Source: Asterias rubens (lineage: Eukaryota > Echinodermata > Asteroidea > Forcipulatida > Asteriidae). Taken from it: a stretch of DNA of 64,000 bases. Each line of letters starts with the position of its first letter. Position 1 is the stretch's first letter. The notes below the pieces were generated by a model, which saw only the letters and a program-made list of their open reading frames with translations, had not been told where the DNA came from and did not search any database. This document shows, in pieces, positions 11,262-23,199 of the stretch. The stretch lies in contig NC_047065.1 in the NCBI RefSeq assembly GCF_902459465.1, positions 15,663,634-15,727,633 on the forward strand, given 5' to 3'. A program made the translations under genes and the position numbers.

Positions 11262-14200
11262 ATGTACATTCAGGAGGAGAATTATTCTAAACTCCCTCGG
11301 AATATGGACCCTTTTTTGATGGACGACCAAAGCATCGTCTCCGAGAATGGCTACGAAACCATGACCTTCGGAGGTGACAATGTTGTCACGGAAAACGTAG
11401 CTTTTGCTGAGGTTGGATACGAGACGATGAGGTGTAGGTTAACTTGCTCTATTGCAGCAGAAATGTGTGTAGCAGAAGATGAGCCAGATTATGAGCATAT
11501 GGATGGGGCGGATGAAACGGTAAGATGCGGGACTAAGGTTTAACTCTGTCTTTCCTATCCTCTCAATTCAGTTATATCAGTTTGGATGGCCTATAGAGCT
11601 GCAATAGATGGAATAGGTAGTGTCATCTGCAGAAGTGAGCCATCAATGCTTGGCAGTGAGCCACCATTCATGCCAATATCTTATAAAATTGTAATGTTGA
11701 ATTATGTGATCCTGGTGGATTCTAGACATGGAGAGTTTTAGTTTAAAAAGTACAGATAAGTCCTATAGATGTCATTAAGGTGAGGCTGAGTCAAGTGTAT
11801 GGGATGATAAGGCTGTTATTGATGATATAAGTCATTCATTGATCATTGTGCATTCAGATTACCAATGATTATGGTCATAGTGTTGTGTATATAGCCATGA
11901 TATTCTTCCTATCTTTATCTGATGTATAATTGGTTTAGCTCCTATAAAAAAATCTTCAATTGTTTTAGTAAATAGTCTGCATTGTGTATTCAAGCCTGTA
12001 CATAATTGTACTTGATAAACATTTGTACCTCAATGTACTCTATAAATGTTCATACATACCCCCCCCCCCCCCGGGCCAAATATCATGCCTATGTCTGGGT
12101 TTATTGTTTGATGCAAGGCAGCTACAGATCAAGTTGAGGATGGTTTTACACATGTTCCACTTAAAAAGCCTAGATCTGCACTCGGCAAGAAGTTCGAGAA
12201 AGATGCAGTTCGTGGAATAAAGCTGTTGGAATGGCTCTTTGTTCTACATCTCACTCAAGCAAGAGTGTGCTTGTAGTTATTTTAGCTTTGTGTTTTTATC
12301 TGCAGTGAAAATCTTTCATTGATTTTACAGGAAAAGTTTTCACTCAGCAGATTCTGATGATTTGTCTTAAACTCCAAGGTAGTCGCAAATTCCTTGATTT
12401 GAAGCAAAAATGTTAAACATAGTTTTCTTTGAATCTTTTCTCTCTCACAGCACGTGCTAGCCAAAGCGCTGTATGACAACAATGCAGAAGCCCCGGACGA
12501 GTTGTCCTTCCGTCGGGGTGACATAGTGACTGTACTGGAACAGAACACCAGCGGCTTAGAAGGATGGTGGCTATGCTCACTCAACGGTCGCCAGGGTATC
12601 GCTCCCGGTAACCGGCTAAAGATACTAGCAGGAATGTATGAGAGTCCACACAGCCCGCCTCCCTCTCAGACTGCACAAAAGGTGGGTCTTTTACTAAATT
12701 TAGATTGATACTTAACATGTCTTACATTACTTTACAAACCATTTATTGCATAATGCTAGCCAGAGGGTTTCTTTGGGGCACCATTTCATTTTGTGGACAC
12801 CGTTTTATCTTTAATTTGACTAAACAGTTTTAAATTTCCAGAAAATTTTGACGAAATCCTGGCTTAAACCTTGCTTTATTGTGGTGCAGCCATCTTTTTC
12901 TCAAATGAAAACAGATGTTGAACAACCAAGCAAAGGCCATGAAGACAGAATAGTTTGGCAGTTTTAAATAAATATTCAGTCAAGGCATTAATTTATGATG
13001 AAGTGGGGGACAGGCCGGGGGGGGGGGGGGAGGCTTGAACATATTCCCTAAAAGTTGCACCGTTTTTGTTGTTGTCTTCTTTACTTTCTTCAATGAGCTT
13101 CATGAAAATTGTGCAAAGATCTACTACAGATACGAAACCCTGCATGTCTGTTCATAATTCTTTTATTGCCAAAGTGAGGATTCAGAAGAACTTGGGGTCA
13201 AACTCAAACAACATCTCATCACCGGTTCATGCATTTCAATTTTTAATTAGGCCGTACACTAGCCAAACTACCAAGTTTGTAACTGTTTGCATTTAACATT
13301 TAAGTTTCCATGCACATGTATTGTACAATGTACATTGTTATACCTCTGTACAAATTGTGAAGTTTGATTGGTCGAGAACCAATCACGTGCCGTGCAACAA
13401 AAACGCATGTTACATGGCTCGACGGGCCGGGTAACATGAAAAGTGATGTACACCGGTGTACATCACCTTGATCGTTCCCAGCATTGGTCGATTTCCAGCA
13501 CTGTGTACGAAACAACCGCGGGTTTGAGGGAATTTTGTTCTTGTTCATCTGCTTGTTAAACAATGAATGTCCGTCATAATGGCACCCTCGGCTTCGCCTC
13601 GAGTGCCATTTTTCCCCTCGGGTGTACAATTGCGATGGACCCCGTCACAGCGTGCAACAATTGTATAATGTTACCTGTACAAATTGTTGTACATTGTATA
13701 CTGTACAATGGGTACAAGAGGAAGCGGAGTAGAGAATTCAATTTCCTGGGAGCAAGGTTGAGCTTCCTGTAATGGAGCTCAGTGACCCGTCCTTATCACG
13801 CACACAAAAGTTCACCATCTTGAGAAAACAAAAACGCACGGCACATCCTAATGTTTCAACAGCTCACAACATGAGATTACACAAAGACTGATTTCCTTTA
13901 ACCTTTACAAGTGAATCATTATTCATGTGGCTTGTACATCCTTTGCAATGTACTCTTTTAAGTGTTGTAAAACACCAAGTATTTTATTTGAAAGCAAGTA
14001 TCTTTGTGTACATTTTTCACATTGTCACCTAAAACCTAAAAAAAATGTTTACTTTTGCTATTCTAATTTTATAAAAAATTGTGTTTCGATTGTCTTTGTG
14101 ATACTTGACTTTTTTTGGATTAGCTTGCGATACTAAAGAGAATGTTTTTAAAATGATTAAGTTTCTTTTCAAACTTTGAGTTTTTTGTTGTTGTTGCAAT

Positions 14201-17200
14201 GTCCCCTTTAAGTTGTGTGCAGTTTTGTCCAATGTCTTCTCAAATGTTGTGGGTTGTTATGTTAGGGAATCTCTAGGAATGACATTTCCCTAGTCGCAGC
14301 AGTGGTTTCAAAAAGGTCTAAAACCAGAGTCTGGGCTATATCTGGATCCTTATTGCACGCTAGTCAGGAGATTATTATTTATGTGTCATCAGTATTACTC
14401 AATCTATAGAGGTCAAGGTACCAGCCTTGGCCTGGCATTCCAGTTGTTCCAGCTGTTTTCATGTCAATCCTGTTATTACTTCACACCAGCTTTATTGATT
14501 TATAACTGCTTTATACATTGCTGTCTCCTGACTGTCTGCAGGGGAAATACATCAGATCTTTAGAAAATGCTAATTTTGTTCTTAAGATTCCTTTCCAAGA
14601 AGTTAATAAGGCTTCAGATTTTTTTCTTGTGACTGTGCATTGGAATCCGCTTGTTTGAATTTAATAAGTGGGACTGATTTATAATATTGTTCTGGACAGA
14701 ATATAACTTTCAATTGAAATATTCATTATTATGAATGATGAATAAGTTCATTGAAATATTGTATTAATTGGGAGACCGCCAGCAAATGCTAGATAGCTTG
14801 GTCGATAAAGACCTGCCATGTTGAACTGGAGGTCTTTTTATATATTTTTTTAGATAGCTCAATTGATAAAGACCTGGCATGTTAAACTGTAGGTAGTTAG
14901 TTCAAATCCCACTCTTGTTCAATCTCATATGAATTGAAATATCATCAATAATCAGAATTCATATTACTATTTCCCTCTGCCGTTTACGGTGGTCGAAAAA
15001 AAAAGGCCATTCTTCCATCTGGGGTAGCAAAAAAAGAAGAAGGGATAAACATGTCAATTTACGTCATACATTTTGTCCATCCTGAAAACTAGTTATGAAC
15101 TGTAATCTGATCTTCTTGTTATTTTTATTCTAAAGTGAACATTTCTGGAGACATCCGCTGAGGAAACGAGGCAATGTTGACATAGTTTAATGTTGTTTTT
15201 ATAAACATGGCACCAGGAAGCCAGACAATGTTCTTTGCACATTTTTAAGTTTCCGTTGTTTATTCAACAGATAAAGACCCCACAGCTGATTGGACAATCC
15301 TACATCTACGACAGTCCGAGTGCAGCCCGTAACCCCCTATCAAGGGGCCATGAAGACTACGACATCCCAAGGAACCCGGGGACGGGGTACAACACTCAAC
15401 AGCTTGCCCCCCTTGCGGTACCCGTCGCCCAGAATAATTTTACTCAGCAGCTCTCTGGAGATGAAACTTATGATGTGCCACCGAGCCTTCTCGCTTCCAA
15501 ATCACCTTCGCCAACGGACGTCTACGACTCTCCGGCGAACCATCGGAAACAGTCGAGCGAAGACTTGTATGACTCGCCGAAGAAGCAGCTGCAGCAGGAC
15601 GTTTATGATGTGTTGCCTGCCGCTAAGGATCCCAAAGTACCCATGGATATCTACGATACTCCCCCCATGAAAGGGAGAGGTGTGGGCAGTCCCAGTCCGC
15701 CCAAGTCCCCGACTGAGGTATATGATGTACCGAGCTTGTTGCAGGGAGCTCAGAAGGGTTTGACGCCTGAGCCTCTTCCACATTCGAATGAGAAACTCAT
15801 TCAGAGAGCTAACTCATTGGACTTGTATGACACTCTACCTGGGCAGAAATACCCAACAGACGTGTACGATGTACCACCAGCTCATGAACTGTCTGCCAAG
15901 AGACCATCCCTTCAGAATGAAGGCAGAACCAGTAAGGATGATCTGTACAATAGTCCATCCAATATACCATCATCCGAGGGACTGTATGATAGCCCAGGTA
16001 AAACAAAAATTCACATCACAAGTGTTGGCAACGGTCTACACAGTTCGGACAATGTTTATGATATTCCGCCACAGGTCACAAGAGACAAGCCCCGGTCGGG
16101 AAGGTCGAGCCCGGTATATGGCAGATCCACGGAGGAACTTGAAGGTAAAATGAATCTGTTGACAATGTCCAGGCTTACAAAATCAGCAGACAGTCTCGAT
16201 GACTGGTCAGGAATACTGGACATAAACTCTGCCATGGACTTACTCAGCGAAAAGCAGCAAGTGTTGGAGACTGCCATCGCTTACCTGATGAGCTACGTAA
16301 GCAGCACATGGCGTCATCAGTCCAACCTGGAGCCGCGAATCCGTGAAATCCAGTCGGCCTGTAAACAGCTAAAGCTTGCCTTGGAGGAATTCCTAGAGTT
16401 CGCCGACACATGTATGACAGGTGCCGTACGACACAGTGAAGAAACCTGGCATGAGAGCCTTAGCAAAGCTGTTAACTGTCTTAAAGAGTCGCACACCTCC
16501 ATGATTAGATGTAGTGCCTCATTGGATGAGATGAACTGGCAAGTGTCCAAGCTCATCTACAAACCAGGCTCGACAGTGGCCAGCGAACTTGATCAGTTCG
16601 CCCTCGCCGCAAGAAGCGTCAGTGATGACATGAAAAGGTTTGTTGTCCTGATTCAGGAGAATGCAGCTTCACTATTCCGCGTCTCCTTCAGTAGAAACTT
16701 GAGTAACCCCCAGGAGCGTCCATTACCGAATCCTCCTCTTAAGTCTTCCAACGCAAACTGGCATTCTGCAGAGAAGGAGACCGCACAGAGGAAAGGGGTT
16801 CAGGCAAGACCCCTTCCTCGGCTTCCACCTGGTGACGCCCCTTCTCCAGGACAGGCTGATGATCTAGACCACACCCCTAGAAAGGAAGGCACTGCAGATT
16901 ATGGCTATTTAACAAAGAAAGACCCCCTTGTGAACAGGCAGATCATTGTTACAGACCCAAACGCCAAGCAGCCTTCGGTCCTCCTCCCAAATGACAAACA
17001 AATCTTGGAGTTTTATGTCAACGACATCGAGTCGCTAGTGAACACCATGAGTAATGCAATTGATGTGTTCTTCACCTGCATCGAGGCCAACCAACCACCC
17101 AAGGTCTTTGTTGCTCACAGTAAGCACATTATCCTCGTCGGACACAAGTTGGTTTTTATCGGCGACACGCTCCACCACAATTTACAACACCAGGAGGTGC

Positions 17201-17388
17201 GCACTCGGATCATTCGCTGCAGCGATTTCTTATGTGATTGCCTGAACGTTGCTGTGAACACCACCAAGTCTGCGGCGCTGCAGTATCCAGGCGTGCAGCC
17301 GCTACAGGAAATGGTAGACAGGATCACCGATGCTGCAAATGCCACGCAGGACTTGAAAGCCGCTATTTTGCAGTGTGCTGCTCTGTAA
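11262..17388 (+). CDS. BCAR1: CAS-family scaffold protein (p130Cas/NEDD9 type), 3 coding exons
   Basis: Exons 11262-11519, 12451-12681 and 15271-17388 join in phase 0 to give 868 residues, close to vertebrate p130Cas. Donors are GTAAGA and GTGGGT; both acceptors end CAG. Residues 1-86 are a lineage-specific leader with YETM (31-34), YETM (53-56) and YEHM (77-80). Residues 88-149 are the SH3 domain (ALYD, ELSFRRGD, GWWLC, GNRLKIL), which in this family binds polyproline in FAK and related partners. Next comes a substrate domain with about 13 Y-(D/N)-x-(P/L) motifs for Crk/Nck SH2 domains, then a helical serine-rich region (about 457-635). RPLPNPP (646) and RPLPRLPP (676) are Src-SH3-type ligands, and YGYL (707-710) sits near the usual Src-SH2 site. 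A FAT-like CAS C-terminal bundle covers about 735-868. It acts in integrin and adhesion signalling. The single invertebrate copy is probably co-orthologous to BCAR1, NEDD9, EFS and CASS4. Other first exons upstream are possible. Confidence 0.93.
12057..12072. repeat. Poly-C tract in CAS intron 1
   Basis: A run of about 14 cytosines ends in GGGCC. Comparable C or G runs occur at 13019-13031, 22148-22157, 39950-39958, 48152-48161, 57391-57402 and 63151-63172. Such runs are prone to length error in assembly and should not be used for exact coordinates. Confidence 0.7.
13300..13720. repeat. Inverted-repeat-rich insertion in CAS intron 2
   Basis: The flanks share TGTACAATGTACA-like and CTGTACAAATTGT words (near 13320-13360 and 13670-13710). 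The interior is GC-rich compared with its surroundings. It contains a perfect 24-base palindrome at 13443-13466 centred on ACACCGGTGT, and an inverted pair around 13585-13620 (GGCACCCTCGGCTTCGCC). The arrangement suggests a non-autonomous element, but no target duplication could be fixed. Confidence 0.4.
14765..14935 (+). repeat. tRNA-derived SINE, partly duplicated
   Basis: The lead GGGAGACCGCCAGCA is followed by two similar A-box-like segments: TAGATAGCTTGGTCGATAAA at 14800 and TAGATAGCTCAATTGATAAA at 14852. Each is followed by GACCTGSCATGTTRAACTG. Only the second has a B-box-like AGTTCAAATCCC (14910). The doubled head looks like a local duplication in an old insertion. Confidence 0.6.
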
Positions 17389-18961
17389 TGAAAAACCCCA
17401 AACTATTTTTCTTTTTGTATATACTATCTCTGTTCATTAAATTTCATTGCATGTTCATTTACTTCAAATTGGCGTTGTTTCAACAGTACAGTTGATTGAA
17501 CGTGGGTGACCTGAACTCCGACCAAAAAGGCATGTTTTCGGTTCCCTTCTTTAAAGATGGCAAAATTTTACACAAGTTGGTTTGTATGTACTTAAAATTT
17601 ACAGTGTTTATTATCTTGTTCGCAACCTTGACTTATAATTTATAATTGTATTGGAGGTTTGTGATTACAGAGGGAAGGTTATAGAGGTCAAGGTTTTCAT
17701 TGTCTAGGTCCGGACATGAGGGCTGTTGAATTATGATGCAGGCAGGCCTTGGGCTTTTAAATTTGTGTTTTTGAAAATGAAGTCCATTTGGCGAGTAGCA
17801 AAACTTTGCTTTTGACTTGCCCCCTACAACGCTTTTATTAGCCCAGATTTGAAACTTGAATTGTCGTCAAGTTGACTTCAAAATATATTATTTGTTGTGA
17901 TCGTCGTTGGGTTTCACTTTCACATAGAAATGAGAAAAGTAAAACAAACTGCATTCTGCTGGGTACTTTTTGTACGACACAAATCACAAACATCCATAGA
18001 TTTACTTTAAACTGTACACGCTTAAAGATCATGATAGAAAGCTTCTCTTAAAGTATTGCTTGCTGAGTGCTGTAGTTTTTTAGTAATGGGTAAACAATTT
18101 CACAAACGTCTCGTCTCAGTGCGAAATTTGAGCATACAACAGATTTATGCGACTCTCCTGAAACTGTTGCTCTGTGATCTTCACCATTTTCCTCAAAACT
18201 TGACGACAAGTGAACCTGAACTTTCTACAGGTAAATTATATAACATACATCTTCATTCACAACCACGGTGAGTGGAGATTCATGTCATGGCCAAAAACTT
18301 GATCTACAGTGTACAAAGGTAGCAAAACCCTTTAAACAGGTAGATGCCATGTTTTGTTTTTATTGGAGCCTAAAAAATAGTTTTTACTAGCCCGCTGGAT
18401 CTTTATTAGACAAAGTACACTGTTGGCTGGGTTTAAAGGACAAGCCTGTGTGATCAAATAATGCCCCTGACTGTGAAGCTGATACCTTAAGTATGATATT
18501 CCAATCTAATGCATTGACTGCCCCCTATGCAGAAAAACCCTCAATCTGAACTTCGGATTGTCTATGCACAAGGGAACCAATAACCTTTATTTTTTTAAAT
18601 TGTATAATTTTGTACCATACATATACGTTGTACAATACGTAGATATTCCATTATTATAAAAAAATCAGCATTTTAACGTAACTGTCATTCAAACTGTAAA
18701 AAAATTAGTGTTTTTTTGTTGTTGTTGACACCAACTGAGATTATATTTAAAAGTAAAACAAAAGAATGACAAATACAGATGTTTTGTTTTTGTTTGGTGG
18801 TTTTCATTAGTTTGGCTGAATAGATCAGTGAGTTTTGTCTCAAATTGTGCTTGTTATTCATGGTTAGGGACTCTTATGGTGAGAGCGAGAAGGGGCGAGC
18901 AGAGTCATTTATTTGTTCAAAATTTTACAAAGTTTAAAACATGACACCCCTTAACCAAAAT

Positions 18962-19085
18962 ATTGACAAAATAGGGAGTCTGCTATTATTAGGGCTCGAT
19001 ATCTCAGTTGGGTCAAGCGTTTATGCAGAGGTGGTGCGTGCAAGTCCCGCTATAGTAAGTTGTTCTTTTACTCAACCCACAAATA
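18962..19085 (+). repeat. tRNA-derived SINE head
   Basis: The segment begins GACAAAATAGGGAGTCTGC, matching the lead of the SINE at 8820. It continues into CTCGATATCTCAGTTGG (A-box-like) and GTGCGTGCAAGTCCCGC (B-box-like). The order of lead, A box and B box is that of a tRNA-derived SINE; the tail is not resolved. Confidence 0.5.
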
Positions 19086-19439
19086 GATGAAGACATCAAT
19101 CATACTTGGTAGGAAGTTTTGCTCGCTTTCTCTGTGAAATTTGTCCACTTCTTGCTTTGCCCATTTTTTCACTGACGATGTGCCCAATTTTTGAGGGCAG
19201 TTACCCCTTTCCTTGCCTTTCTTTTTGTAAAGATTTGTGACTAAAGTGCAAGTAGGAATTCACTGTAATGCTGAGATATAACCCTTTCCCTTCCACGAAA
19301 TCCTCTTTGATTTGAGTATTCATGATTTGGTTCTTGACAAGGGAATTTGCATCTTGAATGTTTCTTCCCTGTATCCAGTTTTGTACATAAAGTCTTTGGT
19401 GATTGGTATGTTGTGGAGCTATGTTTTGAAGTATGAAAC

Positions 19440-19571
19440 TTGTTAACTGTGTGAAAGAGTCGCACACCTCCATGATTAGATGTAGTGCCTCATTGGATGA
19501 GATGAACTGGCAAGTGTCCAAGCTCATCTACAAACCAGGCTCCACAGTGGCCAGTGAACTTGATCAGTTCG
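19440..19571 (+). pseudogene. Copied 131-bp fragment of the CAS exon
   Basis: Bases 19441-19571 match 16470-16600 of the CAS serine-rich-domain exon with four substitutions and no gaps, about 97% identity by eye. The insert is bracketed by the direct repeat TTTGAAGTATGAAAC (19425-19439 and 19572-19586), as expected of a target-site duplication. There is no poly(A) tail, no splice site and no start or stop of its own, so it is a dead fragment and not an alternative exon in any obvious way. The high identity implies a recent event or gene conversion. Confidence 0.9.
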
Positions 19572-19618
19572 TTTGAAGTATGAAACCTTATTTTTGCCAT
19601 AGCACCAAGTAATGGTTT

Positions 19619-19735
19619 ATAAGGTGCTGTGGCGCAATATACAGCCATTCAAACCAGGAACCTTGGGGTGTATCCCTTCTCTTTATAATGAGTGCACTGG
19701 GTTCTTGTGCGTGCATTACACAACTCATAAGTATT
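19619..19735 (-). repeat. SINE body, inverted copy
   Basis: Read on the minus strand, the series TTGTGTAATGCACG, CAGTGCACTCATT, AGAAGGGATACACCCC, TGGCTGTATATTGCGC and GGCACCTTATAAA parallels the body of the SINE at 24341-24720. The tRNA-like head and the tail are missing. Confidence 0.6.
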
Positions 19736-19903
19736 ATCTCCCCCAAGTCATCCATTGGTTTTATACAAACATTTTATGATTTTGTGAAGTAGTAGAATTC
19801 TTGGCAAAACATTTCTGAAAAAAAAAAGGGAAAAAAACAATAACAGGGTGCTATTTGATTACATCGTCTGTGCTTTATAACCATGTTTCATTGATTACTA
19901 GGG

Positions 19904-20148
19904 TGGGCCCAATTTCATGGCTCTGCAGAAACAAAGGAAGCAGGGAATTCTGTGCTTACGCCAAGCTTTTTTTACTGGTCAGAAGGGAATTGTTGGTTGT
20001 GCCCTCCGCTTACTCGGCATTATTTGCTTAGATACCATGTATACAGCTAGCACTGAAATTTGGCGCTTAACGGTACACAGTAAGCGGAGAATGGCATTCG
20101 TAGGAGCAGAACTCGGCGGTATAAGCACAGAGCCAAGCATTGGGCCTG
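19904..20148. mobile_element. GGGCCCAATTTCAT inverted-repeat element
   Basis: It opens GGGCCCAATTTCATGGCTCT and closes CAGAGCCAAGCATTGGGCC, an imperfect inverted repeat. The interior shares CAGGGAATTCTGTGCTTACG with the copy at 41774-42004. The open frame across it is a by-product of the repeat and not a gene. Confidence 0.65.
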
Positions 20149-20356
20149 TATCACAGAAATTTCTCTTTCGATATCGATTAAATATCAATATTGAGGAGGA
20201 ATGTGTTTTCCTTGAGGACCGTATGTTACAAAGACGTCTTCTTTATTTAACAAAAATGGTTTATACTATAATTATGCAGTTTCTCTGTATAAAAATGAGG
20301 ATATTTCTCATTGAATGGATAACTTAAACAGTATTTAAAAGACTAAACCTTTGACA

Positions 20357-21370
20357 TTTACAAAAGAGCCACAGCGAGCCTGGACTTCCTGCAAGAACGC
20401 TTCGTACAAAGCCCAGTGAAGAAAACACGCAATGTTATATTTTTACAGGGCACATCTTAAAACTTGTCCAGCTGTTATTTTTTATAACTCTTGTGTTGAT
20501 GTGAACATTTTAACAATAAATTGTAAAAGATTCTCCATGCAACCAGTGTATCTTGCCTGCCAGAATGGCACTGGAGTGTACAAGGTTCATCGTTGTGTAA
20601 ATAAAGGTTACATGAATGGTAGGCCTATAAACCACTTTTTGAATACTGCTTTTATTCATCTGTGATGGACTTCTGGTTTTCTTTCCAGTTAAGAATTTCA
20701 TATTTTACCTTGAAAATAATATGCATGACAAAAGGGTCGTTGAGTCTTACTTTTCACTTGGCCTGTGCTGAGGTTGTTTTATTTATGAGTTTGAAAATTG
20801 CATATTTTGTACAAATTTAAACATTACATGTATGTTTTTAAAAAATGAATCGTGTTGATTACAATAAACCTATGGATAAACCTACTGGACGAGCCTTTCG
20901 TATTTTTATCTGTTGCTTTTGTACATATTTTTAGGTGCACATTTTTTCAGCATGGTGCAAGTTCAATAATGGATCATTATTTGTCAACCACTAGTCAATG
21001 TCCCAGGGTGAACATGTATGAAATACATCCTGGGTACCAATAGACGATGTGACCTGTGACATCACATGTTTACAAAAGAGCCATAGAGCCTGGCCTTCCT
21101 GCAGGCATGATTTGTACACAGCTCAATGGAAGACAACATAAAATCTTATATTTTATGGAGATTGCACTGTCTAATTCTTTTCAACTTTTGATATGATGAA
21201 AGGGGGCACATCTGAAAACTTGTCAAGCTTTTACTTTCATAACTTTTGGTTTTACGTGGAAATTATGACACAAAATGTCAACTTTCCCATTGGACCAGTG
21301 TAGTACAGTGCCTGCCAGAATACTTAAAGAATGTACAAGGTTACACTTGTTGTAAACAAGGTTCACATGG
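20357..21370 (+). repeat. Diverged direct duplication, two units about 710 bp apart
   Basis: Both units begin TTTACAAAAGAGCCA (20357 and 21069). They then share AGCCTGG(A/C)CTTCCTGCA, GGGCACATCT(T/G)AAAACTTGTC, CCAGTGTA with TGCCTGCCAGAAT, and GTACAAGGTT, ending near 20610 and 21370. The second unit carries extra sequence. The unit is non-coding as far as I can see. Confidence 0.65.
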
Positions 21371-21424
21371 TCTATAGTAGACAGCAGTCACAATGATAGT
21401 CCCTTGTTTGAACTTGCTCATTGC

Positions 21425-21790
21425 TTAAAGGCAGTGGACACTATTCGGATTGTAAAGACCAGCCTTCACAGTTGGTGTATCTCAACATATGTATACAATA
21501 ACTAACCTGTGAAAATTTGAGCTCAATCGGTCATCAAAGTTGTGAGATAATAATGACAGAAAAACACCCTTGTCACACGTAGTTGTGTGTGTTTAGATGG
21601 TTGATTTCGAGTCCTCAAGTTCTAAATCTGAGGTCTCAAAATCAAATTCGTGGAAAATTACTTGTTTCTCACAAACTATGGCACTTCAGAGGGAGCCGTT
21701 TCTCACAAAGTTTATACCATCAACCTTTCCCCATAAAGGTTTTATGCTAATAATTATTTTGAGTAATTACCAAGTGTCCACTGCCTTTAA
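21425..21790 (+). mobile_element. Foldback MITE, AAAGGCAGTGGACAC family
   Basis: A near full-length copy: TTAAAGGCAGTGGACACTAT at the left and GTGTCCACTGCCTTTAA at the right, TTAA at both edges. The inner inverted arms are TTTCGAGTCCTCAAG and TGAGGTCTCAAAATCAAA. It encodes no protein. Confidence 0.88.
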
Positions 21791-22698
21791 TTTGTGGTTA
21801 CCAGATTTTACTCCAAGACAGATGTGTGGATTTGACAGATTTTTATTTGGTGGAAACCAGTCCAAAATGGACAGCAAGACAATACATTTTTTTAAATCCT
21901 TGACATCTTCCTCAGCCCCTCCTCCTACCCCAACCCAAAGAGAGGAAATATGCATAATATGTATATGTTGGCCTAGTTCTTGAACTTGTCGTTGTAAAAT
22001 TACTTCTCTTGGCAAGCATAGCCCAGCCCCTTGTCCTGGTTAACCATATTCATTCTCAAGAGGGCGCTATTCAAAATAAACTGCTATGAATTGTGTTGGA
22101 TGCTGGTGATCTTGGATGGCATAGATGACTAAATTACTTCAAAGGGAGGGGGGGGGGTGTTTCAATGTATTCATAGATAAGCATCTCTCCAGTGCTCTTT
22201 ACCAAGTAATTTTTTATGGTCATTTAAATTGTGGAGAAATTAACAAAGTAATGTAAGGCCTATACCCTTTCATTAAAAGAAACGATCTGTTTTTTCCTTC
22301 TTGGATTGGGCCTTTTGTGGGTTTTAAATTCTTGGAAATTAAGCACTCCATAAAAGTCACTTTTACAGTTTTTTTCTCTCATTCAAATCTGTTTATTTAT
22401 TGTTTAAAGTATCATTACACAATGTTTGTACAAATTAAACTTTTAGTAAAACAGTGTCCAATAAAAATGAGTTGTGAAAGATAGTCTTTCGGACGTGATC
22501 TGGACACTGAAAAATGTCAGCTTTAAAATAGTTTATGTTTCACAGAAAAATGGTCTGAACTTTAAATTAATAAGAAAGCTGTTAAACTACGATGTTATTT
22601 TTATTACCTACCAATCAAATAACATTGATACCTTCAACACTCACCATGAGGCTCTGTACATAAGTTTTCTTATCTTGTGTCAATGACAGGTCTATTAT

Positions 22699-23082
22699 TT
22701 AAAGGCAGTGGACACTATTGGTAATTACTCAAAACAATTATTATCATAACATTTTTCTTGGTTATGAGTAATGGGGAGAGGTTGATGGTGAGAAACGGCT
22801 TCCTCTGAAGTGACGTATTTCTTGAGAAAGAAGTAATTTTCCACGAATTTGTGTGACATGTTTTTTTTCTTTCTTTCATAGTTATCTCTCAAATCCGACG
22901 ACCAATCGAGCTCAAATTTGCAGAGCTTTGTTATTTTATGCATATGTTGAGATACACCAAGTGAGAACACTGGTCTTTGACAATTACCAATAGTGTCCAG
23001 TGTCTTTAAATGTCTACTTACCAAGTAAGGTTTTATGCTAATAATTATTTTGATTAATTAAAATAGTGTCCACTGCCTTTAA
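22699..23082 (-). mobile_element. Foldback MITE plus an abutting fragment of a second copy
   Basis: The first copy spans 22699-23009 (TTAAAGGCAGTGGACACTAT to CCAGTGTCTTTAA) and has lost most of the inner palindrome. Six bases later, 23015-23082 repeats only the TTACCAAGTAAGGTTTTATG to TGTCCACTGCCTTTAA end of the family in the opposite sense. This arrangement could arise by nested insertion or by rearrangement between copies. Confidence 0.8.
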
Positions 23083-23199
23083 TAATCATTCATTATTTAC
23101 AATTCTGAACAATTGCTGTACTGGTCAAACCATTCTACCCCAATGCCCTCACAGCTCTGTAGGCCTATTCTAAAACCATGTGTAACTAAAAGAACCAGC

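Noticed and set aside
15290..17345. Several 60-126 codon ORFs on both strands inside the large CAS exon
   Set aside because: They are shadows of the long CAS frame in other frames, with no domain and no splice signals of their own.
19917..20327. 136-codon plus-strand ORF
   Set aside because: It starts inside a GGGCCC-type inverted-repeat element and continues into unrelated sequence; no domain is visible.
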